A stretch of DNA of 64,000 nt from Cacajao melanocephalus (Eukaryota; Chordata; Mammalia; Primates; Pitheciidae): NCBI GenBank assembly GCA_963573385.1, contig CAUYLG010061842.1, positions 1 to 64,000 of the forward strand. Direction: 5' to 3'. Each line of letters opens with the position of its first letter. Positions within the stretch are counted from its first letter, which is position 1. The notes under the pieces are model-generated. The model worked only from the letters and a program-made list of their open reading frames with translations, made no database searches and was not told where the DNA came from. The translations under genes and the position numbers were made by a program. Below are positions 1 to 17,335 of this stretch, piece after piece.

Positions 1-1833
<1,833 letters not shown>

Positions 1834-2133
1834 TTTTTTTTTTTTTTTGAGACAGGGTCTTGCTCTGTTGCCCAGGCTGGAGTGCAGGACGCAATCTCAA
1901 CTCACTGCAGCCTCAACCTCCCGGGCTCAAGTGATTCTCCTGCCTCAACCTCCTGAGTAGCTGGGATTACAGGCACCTGCCACCACACCCAGCTAATTTT
2001 TGTATTTTTAGCAGGAAGAGACGGAGTTTCACCATGTTGGCCGGGCTGGTCTTGAACTCCTAGCCTTAAGTGATCCAGCCACATGGGCCTCCCAAAGAGC
2101 TGGGATTACGGGTGTGAGCCACTATGACTGGCC
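1834..2133 (-). mobile_element. Alu, full length, antisense
   Basis: Starts with a T tract and ends with the complement of the Alu 5' end. The flanking CAAACTCCTTA and CAAACTTCTTA form a target-site duplication. Confidence 0.95.
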
Positions 2134-2209
2134 CAAACTTCTTAAATCTCATCACGGAAATCACTGTGACGTATAGCAAGATTTTCACCATCTCTCAAAG
2201 CAACACTAG

Positions 2210-2542
<333 letters not shown>

Positions 2543-2730
2543 TCATACAGTAATTTCTAAAGCCCTTCTTTCAAATTTGTCAGTGCTGAGATATTATTTT
2601 TTAAGTACCAGAAACCACTCAGTTTATTCAGTCTCTCCTCAATTGAGATTATGCCTTAATCTAAAATGGTAGAAAATAATCCATACAGAATCATTTATGA
2701 TTATTTATATGTGAATTGTCTTCTTCATCA

Positions 2731-3102
2731 TGGTATCAGTCCATTCTCATGCTGTTATAAAGAACTTCCCTGAGACTGGGTAGTTTATAAAAGAAAGAAG
2801 TTTAATTGACTCACAGTTCCGCCTGGCTGGGGAGGCCTCAGGAAACGTACGTCATGGTGGAAGGGGAAGCAGGCATGTCTTACGTGGTGGTAGGCAAGAG
2901 TGAGCAAGAGCAGGGAAAACTGCCTTATAAAACCATCGGATCTTGCGAGAACTCACTATCACGAGAACAGCATGGGGGAAACCACAGCCATGATCCAATC
3001 ATCTCCCTCCCCCAACACGTGGTGATTATGGGTTCCTCCCTTGACACGGAAATTACAATTTGAGATGAGATTTGAGTGGGGACAGAGAGCCAAACCATAT
3101 CA
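2731..3102 (-). mobile_element. MaLR (THE1/MST-type) solo LTR
   Basis: The reverse strand opens TGATATGGTTTGGCTCT and shows the characteristic downstream GTGATAGTGAGTTCTCGCAAG and CAGTCTCAGG-type segments of ERVL-MaLR LTRs. No internal viral genes are present, so it is a solo LTR. Confidence 0.8.
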
Positions 3103-3220
3103 ATCATCGTGCAAATGTTTTGATTTCCTTGTTCTAATTTCTGTAGATTTTACCAGAATGTTCTTTTTATCGCTTATTTTACATGAAGTCTTTGTAGTAG
3201 ACAAAAGCCATTTTCTCTCT

Positions 3221-3589
<369 letters not shown>

Positions 3590-4150
3590 GAGAATTCTAA
3601 ACATAAAATAGTCAACCTTCTTTCTTTCCTTTTTTGGGGGTAAGCTTTTGCTAATGTAATCAATAGCAATTAACATATCAAATGACTGGGACAGAGCATG
3701 TCTCAAATTAATTTCATTTTCCCCTGAAGACCACAATTTATTTTTATCTGAGAATATTCTGCTATTTCCCTTAACTCTTCTAATCCATTTTGAATACTGT
3801 ATAAATTCAATCCAATTGCTTAACAGCATTTATTTGACATTCTTTTGTGGTTCTGAAGGTGATTATAAGGTCAAATATGAAACACATTGAATCAAGATGT
3901 TCCATCTTTGGGCAGATGCAGAAACTATCAAATATAGCCCTTGGAGTATTCCAAAGCATGTCCTCACTCTTGGCATCCTCAAAACCACATCTCCTGACAA
4001 CAGATTCAAACTCTGCACTGTACTTGGCCCAAAGGTGGCTTCTAGGCTTCTGGCCACTCTGTTGGCTTGTATACCTCTTCCCTTACCCAACACGATAGCA
4101 CCATTATCGCAGCCTCCCCTTGACAATCTTTTATAATATCTAACTAAATT

Positions 4151-4446
4151 GGCCAGGTGCAGTGGCTCATGCCTGTAATCCCAGCACTTTGGGAAGCCGA
4201 GGTGGGCAAATGACCTGAAGTCAAGAGTTCGAGACCAGCCTGACCAACATGGGGAAGCCCCATCTTTACGAAAAATACAAAAATTAGCCAGGCATGGTGG
4301 CACGACGTGCCTGTAATCTCCACTACTCAGGAAGCTGAGGCAGAAGAATTGCTTGAACCCAGGAGGTAGAGGTTGCAGTGAGTCGAGATGGCGCCATTGC
4401 ACTCCGGCCTGGATGACAGAGTCAGACTCCATCTCGAAAAAAAAAC
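4151..4446 (+). mobile_element. Alu, full length
   Basis: Complete Alu from GGCCAGGTGCAGTGGCTCA to the A tail after CCATCTCG. The flanks contain TAACTAAAT-like and ACTAAGTAAAT-like sequence. Confidence 0.93.
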
Positions 4447-5285
4447 TAAGTAAATCTAAAATCAATTCTATTTGATTTTTGAAAATTTCATTGAATCTTA
4501 TTAAATTAAAGGGCTCACTTGCTGCCAGTGTGAAAGCAAGGAACCCTGTGCTGTGTGAGATCTGGCCCTGTCTGCAAGTAAATGTAAGAACCCCCAATCT
4601 TACAAAATACTCCTCCACCTCCATGCAGCCCTGTAGTGGCTAGTCTGCTAATGTGTGAGAATCTCTGGAAACAATCACAAATAGTAATATGAAGAAAAGC
4701 AAGATAAATAGACACAGGTGCTATTAGGAAACAGAATTTCATTATGTGGGACTCTGCGGCATCCAGGCCACCCGAGAGGAAGAATGAGACTAGTTCATTA
4801 ACTCTTCCTTTACCCTGACCTGAGCAGTTTCAACTAAACATTTCTATGAGATTAGGACTCCAATAGATGCCAGGACATTTTGATGACCTAAATTCCCAAG
4901 AGGGACCAGCCCTTCTTATAGAATAGAGAGTGGCAGCAACTTCCATCCCTGGAACAGGAGGCTGGTCTGTACGTTAAAATAGCGGACGAAGGAGCAAGCC
5001 TGCCACAAAACGGGAGACCGAGAGGATGAAGAGAAAGCAGCCCAGTCCTAGATGATGTGTCACTCAGCTCGACCAGCCTGACCGCTCCCATCCAGGCTCC
5101 ACTTCTGCCATGAAAGCAGAGATGGAGGAGAGGCTGGGAAGCAGGCAGAAATCACTTAGTCCTCCACATTCTCACAGCGCTGCGATTCCACTGCTGTGCC
5201 AGAGTTAACTGAAGTGAACCAAATATGCCTAAAGCCAACCCGTCCTAGCTCAAATACTGACAAGATCTAAAAAGGCTGCAGGGGA

Positions 5286-5584
5286 GGCTGGGCGCAGTGG
5301 CTCGTGCCTGTAATCCCAGAACTTTGGGAGGCCTAGGCGGGCAGATCACAAGGTCAGGAGATCGAGACCATCCTGACCAATGTGGTGAAACCCTGTCTCT
5401 ACTAAAAATACAAAAAAATTAGCTGGGTGTAGTGGTGCACGCCTGTAGTCCCAGCTACTCAGGAGGCTGAGGCAAGAGATTGCTTGAACCCAGAAGGCAG
5501 AGATTGCAGTGAGTCGAGATCACGCCACTGCACTACAGCCTGGGCACAGTGCGAGACTCCATCTCAAAACAAACAAACAAAAAG
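5286..5584 (+). mobile_element. Alu, full length
   Basis: Complete Alu with an A/C tail (CAAACAAACAAA). AAAAAGGCTGCAG repeats on both sides as the target-site duplication. Confidence 0.95.
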
Positions 5585-7119
5585 GCTGCAGTGGAATGGG
5601 ACGTAGAGGATTAGGCTAAATATGGGTAAATGCAATGTAATTAATTTGTGGCCCAGCCCCAAAGATGACTTGACTTTTAGAGGAATCTGAATGAAAAGCC
5701 CCTTACCCAAACTGAGGAAAGGGTTTACATTATGTGGGAAACAGGCATAACAAAATCAAAACAGAACAAAATATTACCTATCAGTTTCCACTGTTCATCT
5801 ACATCTAATGTCTGGAATGAAATGAAAAATTACAAGACGTGTTAAGAAGTAGGAAAATCTGACCCATAATTAAAAGAAAACACAATCAAAAAATGAAGAT
5901 CCAGATGATCCAGTAATGGAAATTAGCAGACACATAATGTAAAAAAGTATTATTAATACATAAAAGAATGTACAGATAAAGATGCATGAAGATGAAAAGA
6001 TGGGGTATACTAGAAGATAAGTAGAAACTCTAAATAAAACATATTGAAAACATTCAAGACCAAAAACTACAATAATATCATGATATCTGAAATAAAACAT
6101 GTATTGGTGAGGCTTCTGTGCACTGCAAAAAAAAATTCCAACATAAATAAACTAAACCACAGAGCACAAAATGGAATAAATAAAATGAAAAGAGCACCTG
6201 TGACCTGTGGGATAATATCAAGTGGGGCAACATATGTGTAATTGGAGTTCCAGAGAAAGAGTACAGGTAAAATGGGGAGAATCTAAAGAAATGGGTGGCC
6301 AAATTTTCTCAAGCTGGATTTTAAAAAATCATTCATAGATCCCCAAAGCTCAATAAATTCCAAGCGGGACAAGTACAAAGAAAATACACCCAGGGACAAA
6401 TTGTTGAAAACAAAAACTAAAATCTCAGAAGCAGCCAGAGGGAAAAAAGAGGTATTACATACATTAGCAGAATAATACAAATGATGGCAGAGTTCTTATC
6501 AGAAACAATGAAGCCCGGAAGACAAAAGAACATCTTTAAAGAACCAGGAGCATGGGAGGAGGAACTGTCAACTGAGAATTTCTATATCTAATGAACACAT
6601 CCTTAAAAAATTAAAGCAAAATAAAGGTGTTTTCAGATAAACAAAGGCTGCATGAATCCATTGCTAGTAGACACACACTATAAGAAATGCTGAAAGAAAT
6701 TCTTTAGGCTGAAGGGAAATAATGGCAGAGAGAAAGTTGGACCTACACAAAAAAAAATGAAGAACAGTAGAAATGGTAAATATATGTGTCTATATAAAAG
6801 ACCTGTTTTCCCTTTCTTAATTTTTTAAAAGAAAAATTGAACATGTAAAGCAAAAATACTAACAATGTATCATAAGGCTTATAAACACGTGTAAATTATA
6901 TGCAACAATAGCACAAAGGATGGGAGGGAAATGGAATTATATGTTGAAAGGACTTTACATTATACAAAAAATAGCATAATATGATTTCAAAGGAGATTGA
7001 GGTAAATTAAGGAAATCTATTAGAATCCCAAGAGCAATTTCAAAAAGATGATATGAACTGTGTTGTAAATGAAAACCCAATGGAGGAGATAAAGTTTTTT
7101 AATGTTAAAAAGTCAATCA

Positions 7120-7428
<309 letters not shown>

Positions 7429-8577
7429 GCAGGAAAGGAGAAACAATAGTGTAAAGAACAAACATGAAAGATTGAAAACAATTATCAAGATTACAGGTAG
7501 ACTTAAATCCAGCTATATCAATAATTACATTAAATATAAATGGGCTGCATACGACAATTAAAAGACAGCATGTCAGACTGAATTTAAAAACCAAACTTCC
7601 CTATATTCTGCTTAACAGAGACACAATTAAAATTTAAGAATACATTTAGGTTAAAAGTAAAATAATTAAAAAAAACAAAAAAAGAAATACCATGGAAAAA
7701 TACCATAAAAAAGCTGGGTGACTATGTCTTCAAATATATGAGGCAAATAGTAAGAACTAAAAAAAGAAAAATAATAAGAGATAAAATCACACTGTACTTG
7801 AATATTTAACATTATTCTATTATAAATTGTTGGGAAAACCAGGCAAAGTAATTAGTAAGATCATGAAAGATTTTAAAAACACCATAAAACAATTTAACTT
7901 AATTAACACATATAGAACATTACACCTAACAACTACAGAATAAATATTCTTTTCAAGTGCACATGGTACATTTACCAAGAAAGAACATTTACTGCGCCAT
8001 AAAATAATCTAAATTAAATGCTAAAGGACTGAAGTCATGCAGCATATATTCTCTGACAGCAACAGAAATCAGTAACAGTGTTTAGAAAAGCATTCACTTC
8101 TAACAACGAAGTCATATACTTCTAAGTAATTCATAGGTCAAAGAAGATATCACAAAGAAAATTAGAAAAATATTTTCAACTGAATAGTAAAGAAAACACA
8201 ATATGGCAAAATTAGTGATATATAGCTAAAGTTCTTATAGAGATACTTACAATTTTAAAATGTTTATATTTAAAAACTAGTTTAAAGTAAATGATCTGAG
8301 CTTCCACATTAAGAAGCTAGAAAATAAAGAGCAAATTAAACCTAAAGTAAATAGAAGGAAGGAAATGATAAAAATAAGAGTGGAAATCATTGATATGGAA
8401 AACAGTCAAACCACAGGAAAAAACAAGACAGCCAAACATTGGTTTTTCTTTTTTCTTTTTTTTAATCTTTTTTTCTTTTGAATCCTTTTCCTCAACGTTT
8501 GTCTGAACAAACATTGGTTTTTCAAAATGACTGATAGAATTTATCAACCCTTAGTAAGACTAATGAAAAATAGAGAA

Positions 8578-8873
8578 GGCTGGGCACCATGGCTCACGCC
8601 TGTGATCCCAGCACTTTGGGAGGCCAAGGTGGGTGGATCATGAGGTCAGGAGTTCAAGACCAGCCTGGCCAAGATAGTGAAACCCTATCTCCACTAAAAA
8701 TATTAAAAAATTAGCTGGGCATGGTGGCAGGTACCTATAATCCCAGCTACTTGGGAGGCTGAGGCAGAGAATTGCTTGAACCCGGGTGGCAGAGGTTGGA
8801 GTGAGTTGTGATCACACCACTGTACTCCAGTCTGGGCAACAGAGTGAGACTCCATCTCAAAAAAAAAAAAAAG
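8578..8873 (+). mobile_element. Alu inserted in L1
   Basis: Complete Alu with an A tail. GAAAAATAGAG and GAAAAATAGAT flank it as a target-site duplication. Confidence 0.93.
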
Positions 8874-9798
8874 GAAAAAGAAAAATAGATGGAAAATACA
8901 AGCTGTAAATATCATCAGGCTATCACACTGAGTCTACAGATATTATAATAAAAAGATAGTAAGAGAATAGTACAAACAACTTTATAACAATAAATTTGAC
9001 AACTGATTTAAACTTTAAAAGTTCCTTTTAAAAATACAAAAAAATTACACAAGAGGAAATAGAAAGTTTAAACAGCTCTATTTCAATCAAAGAAATTGAA
9101 TTAATAATTAAGAATTTTAAAGGAATGTATCAAAAATAAGATGGAGCGAATAGATGGATAGATATGTGATAAGGAAAATATAATAAAATGTCAATCTATG
9201 AAATGTGCATGACTATTCATTAAATAATTCTATTAATTTTTCTCAGTGGCTGAAATTCTTCATAGTAAAAGTGTTGGGGAAAAGCCAACATTTTCCACAA
9301 AGAAACTGATCCAGAAATGAAACCCTAGGACCATGTGGTATTGGAACGGATCAAATATTTAAGGAAGAAATAACACCATCCTTACACAATTTTTTTTCAG
9401 AAAGTAGAGAAAAATGGAACTCTTGAACTTACTGTATGAAAACTGTATAACTCTGATATCAAAACCTAACAAGGACATCATGAGAAAAAGAAATTGCAGC
9501 CCAATGACCCTCATGAACACAGACACAAAATCCTTAGCAGAATACTACTAAGTTGAATAGCACATCATGAACAAGTGCAGTTTATCTAAAGAATGCAAGG
9601 TTAGTTTAACATTTGAAAAGCAATTCTTTAAAGTCACCACATTAATAAAATAAAGGAGAAAAACATTATGGTCATCTTAATAAATGCAGAGATAGCATTT
9701 GTTAAAATTCAACATTGATTTATGATGAAAACTATACATAAACTAAAATTAGAAGAGAACTTTCTTATTTAGTAAAGGGCATCTATGAAAAATCTACA

Positions 9799-10179
<381 letters not shown>

Positions 10180-10284
10180 CTAAGATCAGGAATAAGGCAA
10201 TGGTGCTGCTCTCAGAACTTATTTTAAACGTTGTACTGGAGCTCATAGCCAGAAAATAAGGCAAGAAAAAGAGTTAAAAGATAT

Positions 10285-10361
10285 ACAGATAAGAAACTTG
10301 TCTTTATTCACATACAGATAAGAAACTTGTCCTTATTCACATACAGACAAGAAACTTGTCA
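10285..10361 (+). repeat. 29-bp tandem repeat, ~2.7 copies, inside L1
   Basis: Units starting ACAGATAAGAAACTTGTC recur at 10285, 10314 and 10343, exactly 29 bases apart with few changes. The repeat lies within L1 ORF2-derived sequence. Confidence 0.85.
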
Positions 10362-10873
10362 CCAGGAAGATGCTATTGTAAACATGGGAAGTCCTAAAGA
10401 ATTACAAAAGAAGAAAAAGCTGTTAGGATGAATAAGTGAATTTAGCAGGGTTGCAGGCTACAGATACAAAAATCAACTGTATTTCTAGATATTAGCAAAA
10501 AATTAGAAAATCAATATACTGGTGAATAAATTTAATAAAGGATGCATTTGCTCCAAGTGATAAGATACACCACGTTCATAAATTCTAAGACTCAATATTT
10601 TTAACACGTCAGTTCTTATCAAGTGGGACTATGAATTCAATTCCATCTCAATCAAAATTTCAGCAGGCTTTTTGGCAACAGAAATCAACAAGCTGATTTA
10701 GAATTTATACAGACTGGCAAAATATATGGAATGGCAAAAACAATTTTGGAAAACAAGAAGTTTGGAAGACTTACACTATGTGACCTGAGAACTTTCTGTA
10801 AAGCCACAGTAACCAAGAAAATGTAGACACAGAGACTAACAGGGCCGAATGGTGTCTCAAAATAGACCCCCTT

Positions 10874-11268
<395 letters not shown>

Positions 11269-11472
11269 TCACAGGAGAACCACATGGGAAAACGGTCCTG
11301 ACACCCGTTTCACTTCCTACAAAGCAACTAAGATGGACGGAGACCCGCATGTAAGTACAGCTTCCAGAATACAATATGGGAAAATCTCTCCATGGCCTTG
11401 GTGAAGATTTCTTAGGACATAAAAAGTTTTAGCCATCAAAAAATTGGCTAATTTTGATCTTATCATCAAAAA

Positions 11473-12064
11473 CAAAATCTGTCCAGTGGAAACACACCAT
11501 GAATTCCACTTTCCCCCAGGATAGACTCGCAAGCTCTGACTCACCCCTCCCCGTCCCTGCTTCAAATGACTGGAAAAATGAACAGTGCATGGGAACCACC
11601 GTGCTCAGGCCTTGGACGATAATTCCCAGAACAAGAGGCAGGAGTGAGGACGCCTTCCTTCTGAGGGCCTGGGGCTCTCCAGACTTGCAGATCTGCCCAG
11701 GCTGGAAGGTTGTGGTCAGCCCGGCTGCCGAGGCCCAGAGTGGGTGGGCTCCCCAGTGGGCGCCGTCTGAGGTCACAGGCTCAGCTCCAAGCCCTGAGGC
11801 TGCAGCTATGGGGCGGGCGGACCTGGGGCCTGGGGCTGCATTGCAGGGGGAACGCGCTGACCTTGGGATCCAAAGTCCAGGACGCAGGTCTCCCCTACCT
11901 GACCAGGCCAGTCCCACTTTCTCACTTATGGGGCAGCTGCGGAGGGGTCACCCAGGGCCTACCTCCCGCAGCTCCCCCCCAGGTGCCTCTGCTCCCCGGG
12001 CATAGCTCTGACAGGGAGGCTGGTGCCCACGCAGGGCCCTGGCTGCAGCTGCTCGCTGGAGCGC
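11473..12064. other. no gene seen; GC-rich intergenic sequence
   Basis: Moderately CpG-containing unique sequence. Open frames of up to ~180 codons exist on both strands but lack splice structure, a recognisable protein family or consistent start context. Confidence 0.5.
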
Positions 12065-12280
12065 TGCTATTCTTAGCTGTAACCTAAGCAGCTGCCCATT
12101 AAAATTCCATTAGTTTCGAAGGCTGAGCGGCAGTTGATATTTCTAATTATTGTGAAATTAAAATTGTCCCTGTAATTTAATGATAATTGCACGAGATGCC
12201 AGCTGGCACCCTGGGGAGCCACACTGTTCCCAAGCAAAACTTGGAAAGTCTCTTGAAAGTTATTTGAACAGGAAAAGACA
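12065..12280. promoter_or_regulatory. candidate conserved non-coding element (enhancer-like)
   Basis: An AT-rich block stands out inside GC-rich surroundings and belongs to no repeat family I recognise. It packs homeodomain-type cores (CCATTAAAATTCCATTAG, CTAATTATTG, AATTTAATGATAATTG) with E-boxes (CAGCTG, CAGTTG) and a perfect 12-base palindrome TGCCAGCTGGCA at 12197-12208. This composition is typical of developmental enhancers; conservation was not tested. Confidence 0.4.
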
Positions 12281-14660
12281 AAGGCGTTTCAGAAAACGAG
12301 GGAGGTGGGGGGTCACCCATGGTTGAGTCCAAATTCTGAGCGTGAATGGGCTCCCTGAACTTGGCAGGCAGCCGGGCAGGGAGCAGGTGGGCTGTAGGGG
12401 GAGGCTGGACCCCAGACCCCACCCACCCTGAGCTAAACAAGGGAATAAGTCAGGACTCTAACCCTTCAGGGGATTCAGGAACACATGGTCAGTGCAGCAC
12501 GGTGGGGAAGGTTCTAGAAGCTGCCAGAAGCCCTCTGTGGGGTGGAGGGACTGCGCCTGCAGGGGGAGGAGCAGGAGGGACTGCTGCCCCTACACCTCCC
12601 CTCCCCCGCTCCCCTTCCTCAGGTGGGAACAGGGCTCCCAGGCACACCCTGGAGCTGCCTTGTCTCAAAGCCCCTCCCCGGGGAGCCAGGCTTTGGGGGG
12701 CTCAGAGGACAGAGCCCCAGACCCTGGATCCCAAGCAGTAGGACAGAGCCAGCCCCAAAGAACCCTGCTAGCCAGCATGGCGCGGTGCCTGGCTCCATTC
12801 CTGGCCTCCTTCCTGCTGACTTGGAGACCCTGTGCAGGCATGAGGCGTGGGGTACGTGGGCCATCACCTGGGACCCTGCATCCCCTTGGGTGGCCCGGCC
12901 ACTGTGGGGTCCTGACCTCATCCCACCACCCTACATCCCTGGGTGTGGGGTCAGAGCCTGTGTAGGGCTGTCCAGGGACCCAAGCCTTGCCCTCCCCTCC
13001 CCAGCCTCGGGGCCCTCCTCTCACTCACCTCTGCTGCCAGGATCTACAACCAACGCTATGCTCCCGGGCTGCCCCCGTCCTCCTCACAGGCTCCACGACG
13101 CCACCCCTGCCTGCTGCCCCCATCTTGCCCTCTCTGAGGGCCAGCCCACGGGCTCCTCCCCCACAGGCCCACTGCACCCAGAGCTGATCCAGGCCAGCTT
13201 GAAGGCAGGATGGTGTCAGATTTGACTCTGTGTCCTCAGAGTCCATTGACTGGACAGTCCCCAGAGCTGGGGCCCCGTGGAGCTTACTGATGACGGTGTG
13301 TGCCTAGGACTGGACCCTCCTGCCTGCAGCCTGGGAACAGCCCTGCTGAACTCTAAATCACGCTTGCCTTCACAGCAGGCCAGGGGCAGAGACAGTACCC
13401 TAGCCCAGTGCCAGTTCCTGCCACCCCCACCACTGGCTCTGCCCCGAGGCCGTTCCTTCTTGGGGAACTTCGCTGACAGTGGCATCAGGTTCTGAAGGTT
13501 TTCCTGCCTTCCCCTCGTGCTGCCCTCTCGGCTTGTGAGTGGCCTGCTGGCCCAAGAGGCTCAGGTGACAGCGTGGCCACCCGTTTCCCACCACATCAGC
13601 ATTCCAGCCCACAGCGCGTGGAACCTGACCTCCACTCCACACCCGTTAGCAGCCTCACTGAGCCAGCGCCACGACGTAGGAGTTGAATCTGTCATTTTCA
13701 ACACTCCCTCCCCTTTTTGGCACTAAATTCCCTCTTAAGAATTGCATTTGACTGCAAATATGGAAATAACTCTGGCACGGCTAGGAATTTTATTTCTCTC
13801 TCACACAGAAGCAGCCAGGCCCAGGTGACAGCCCCACAGCGCCCTCAGGCCCGAGTCAGCCACCTCTGCGCTGGTGGACAGCCTCAGGGTCCTAGAAGGC
13901 TGCTGGAGAGCCAGCCATCTTCTCCACCTCTCCTGTTTTGAGCAAGAAGCAATATGGAAAATGGTAAGGAAAAGCCCACCTACTTACCCCTTGAAGGCAG
14001 TTTGCCAGGATTTGCAGGAACCTCCTCAGGTATCTCACTTGTCACGTGGGACCGTGCAGGTGCAGGCTCCTAGATAAGATCACTGGGTCCCTGCTGCTGC
14101 CACCTCTGCTCACTTACCCTGGCGGCCTGAGGTCAGGGCTGGTCCGCAGGGCCCAGTGGGAAGGAGGCTGTGCACAGCGGGAGAAGCCGACACACCAGAC
14201 ACACCGGGACCTGCTGGATGCCTGCGTCCATCTGTGTCCTGCTGCTCCTGACCATCGGTGGCCTCTCACAGCCATGGCCCTGACCTCCCACCTCCCAAAT
14301 CCCCGCTGCCTCACCTCTGACCCCGAGGCTGGGAAGTGTGGGTCCCGGCAGGCAGACAGCGTCAGTGAAACACTCCAGAACGTAGCGTGGGAAATCAGCC
14401 TTGGGCACTCAGAGGCAGCAACTGCTTAGAGAAGGAAGAGCAGAGGTCCCTGGAAGGAGGGGCTGGGCGGGGGGAGGTGAGGGAGGGGTGCTCTGGAAGG
14501 GGAGGCACTGCCTGACTCTCGGAGGAAGGGATGGAGGCCCCCTCCTCCCAGGACGCTGGGGCTGCACACCTCCAGCTCCATTAACGCTGGCCCACGGATC
14601 ACCGTCATCCAGACTGCATGCAGTTCAAGTGCTGTCACCGCCTATGGTAGCCGTCTCGCC
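12281..14660. other. no gene seen; GC-rich intergenic sequence
   Basis: GC-rich DNA with many overlapping open frames on both strands (longest ~227 codons), the pattern expected from high GC content. None resembles a known protein. Confidence 0.55.
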
Positions 14661-14954
<294 letters not shown>

Positions 14955-15449
14955 TCTTTCACCTTTTTAAAGCCCTTTGCTATATAAAAACCTTTGGAAT
15001 ATTAAGTTAGACGCATTTTCACTGTGTGCAATCAGAAAGGGCTCAGACCCCGAGGCTGTGGCTTTCCACATTTCCTCTGGGAGATCTCCATTTTCCCAGG
15101 TGAGTCTTCAATCCACCTGACACCAACTTTGAATAAAGAGCCCACATGCAAGGCCACGTGTGAGGTCGTACGGGTCCTTATTTTTCGTACCAGCACACTT
15201 ACGCACCGCTAGACGTGAGGGTGACCCTTGTGGCAAGCTGAGCTGTCCCTCTGTGGCCAGGCACGCCCCACGCGGTTTGTTCTGTGGCCGCCCCACGTGG
15301 CTTTGAGTGCCTGGAGCTGCTACAAGTTTCACTCCCTAGTGAACCGGCCCTGGGTCCCTGCTCCTCTTTTCCATTATTTTCTTCCACAAGAAGCTTAAAG
15401 TCGTTTCATCCCACTTCTCTGTTTAGGTTCAGCCTTTTCCTTTAGTTAA

Positions 15450-15962
<513 letters not shown>

Positions 15963-16356
15963 TTGCTTTGTACTTTTTAAAAATCAGATTTTGTTATTAA
16001 GGCTTTGATTGGTTCGTAACATGAATGGGGACATTTTTCTCTTTTTTAGGATCTGAAATTATTTAAATAGCATCTTGAGAAAGCATTTTGACAAAATCTA
16101 TTAAAAATCTAAATGCATCCTCCTTTGATCCAGAAATTCTATATGTAGGAATAGTACAAAAATATTTGCTACTGATTCCTCAAGAAGTTAAATGTAGATT
16201 TACCATATGACCCAGCAATTCCGCTTCTGGGTATTCCCAAAAGCACTGGACGTAGGGTCTCTAAGAGACTTTTGTACGCAGCTCACGTTCACAACAGCAC
16301 TATTCACAGTAGCTCAAAGGTGCAGCAACCCACGTGTCCATCAAAAGATGAATCAA

Positions 16357-16645
<289 letters not shown>

Positions 16646-16977
16646 TGGATAAAGAAAACAGGGTGTAACATTATTCCGCCTTGAGAAGGAAGGAAACATG
16701 GGGGCATTATGCTGAGTGAAACAAGCAGCACAAAAGGACAAATATCGTGTGACTCCACTTACGTGAGGTCCCTAGAGTAGTCAAATGCACAGAGAGAAAG
16801 AATGGTGGGTGCCCGGGGCTGGGGAGGTGGGGGATAATGGGACTTCGTGTTTCAGGGGCACAGAGTTTCCATTTGACAAGGTGAAAAGAATCCTGTGGGT
16901 GGACGGTGGTGGAGGTTGTGTAACAACGTGAGTGGATTTAATGCCTCTGAATTGCTCTCTTCAAAATGATTAAAATA

Positions 16978-17283
<306 letters not shown>

Positions 17284-17335
17284 TAACATGGTAAATTGTA
17301 CGTTGAGTGTATTTTACCACCACAAAAAGAATATG

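Noticed and set aside
3863..4624. 253-codon minus-strand frame
   Set aside because: Its middle is antisense Alu translation ([20 protein letters not shown]) and the rest has no family resemblance or splice support.
11429..13246. Overlapping 100-230 codon frames in GC-rich DNA
   Set aside because: Several overlap in different frames on both strands, as expected of high GC content. No codon or domain signal favours any one.
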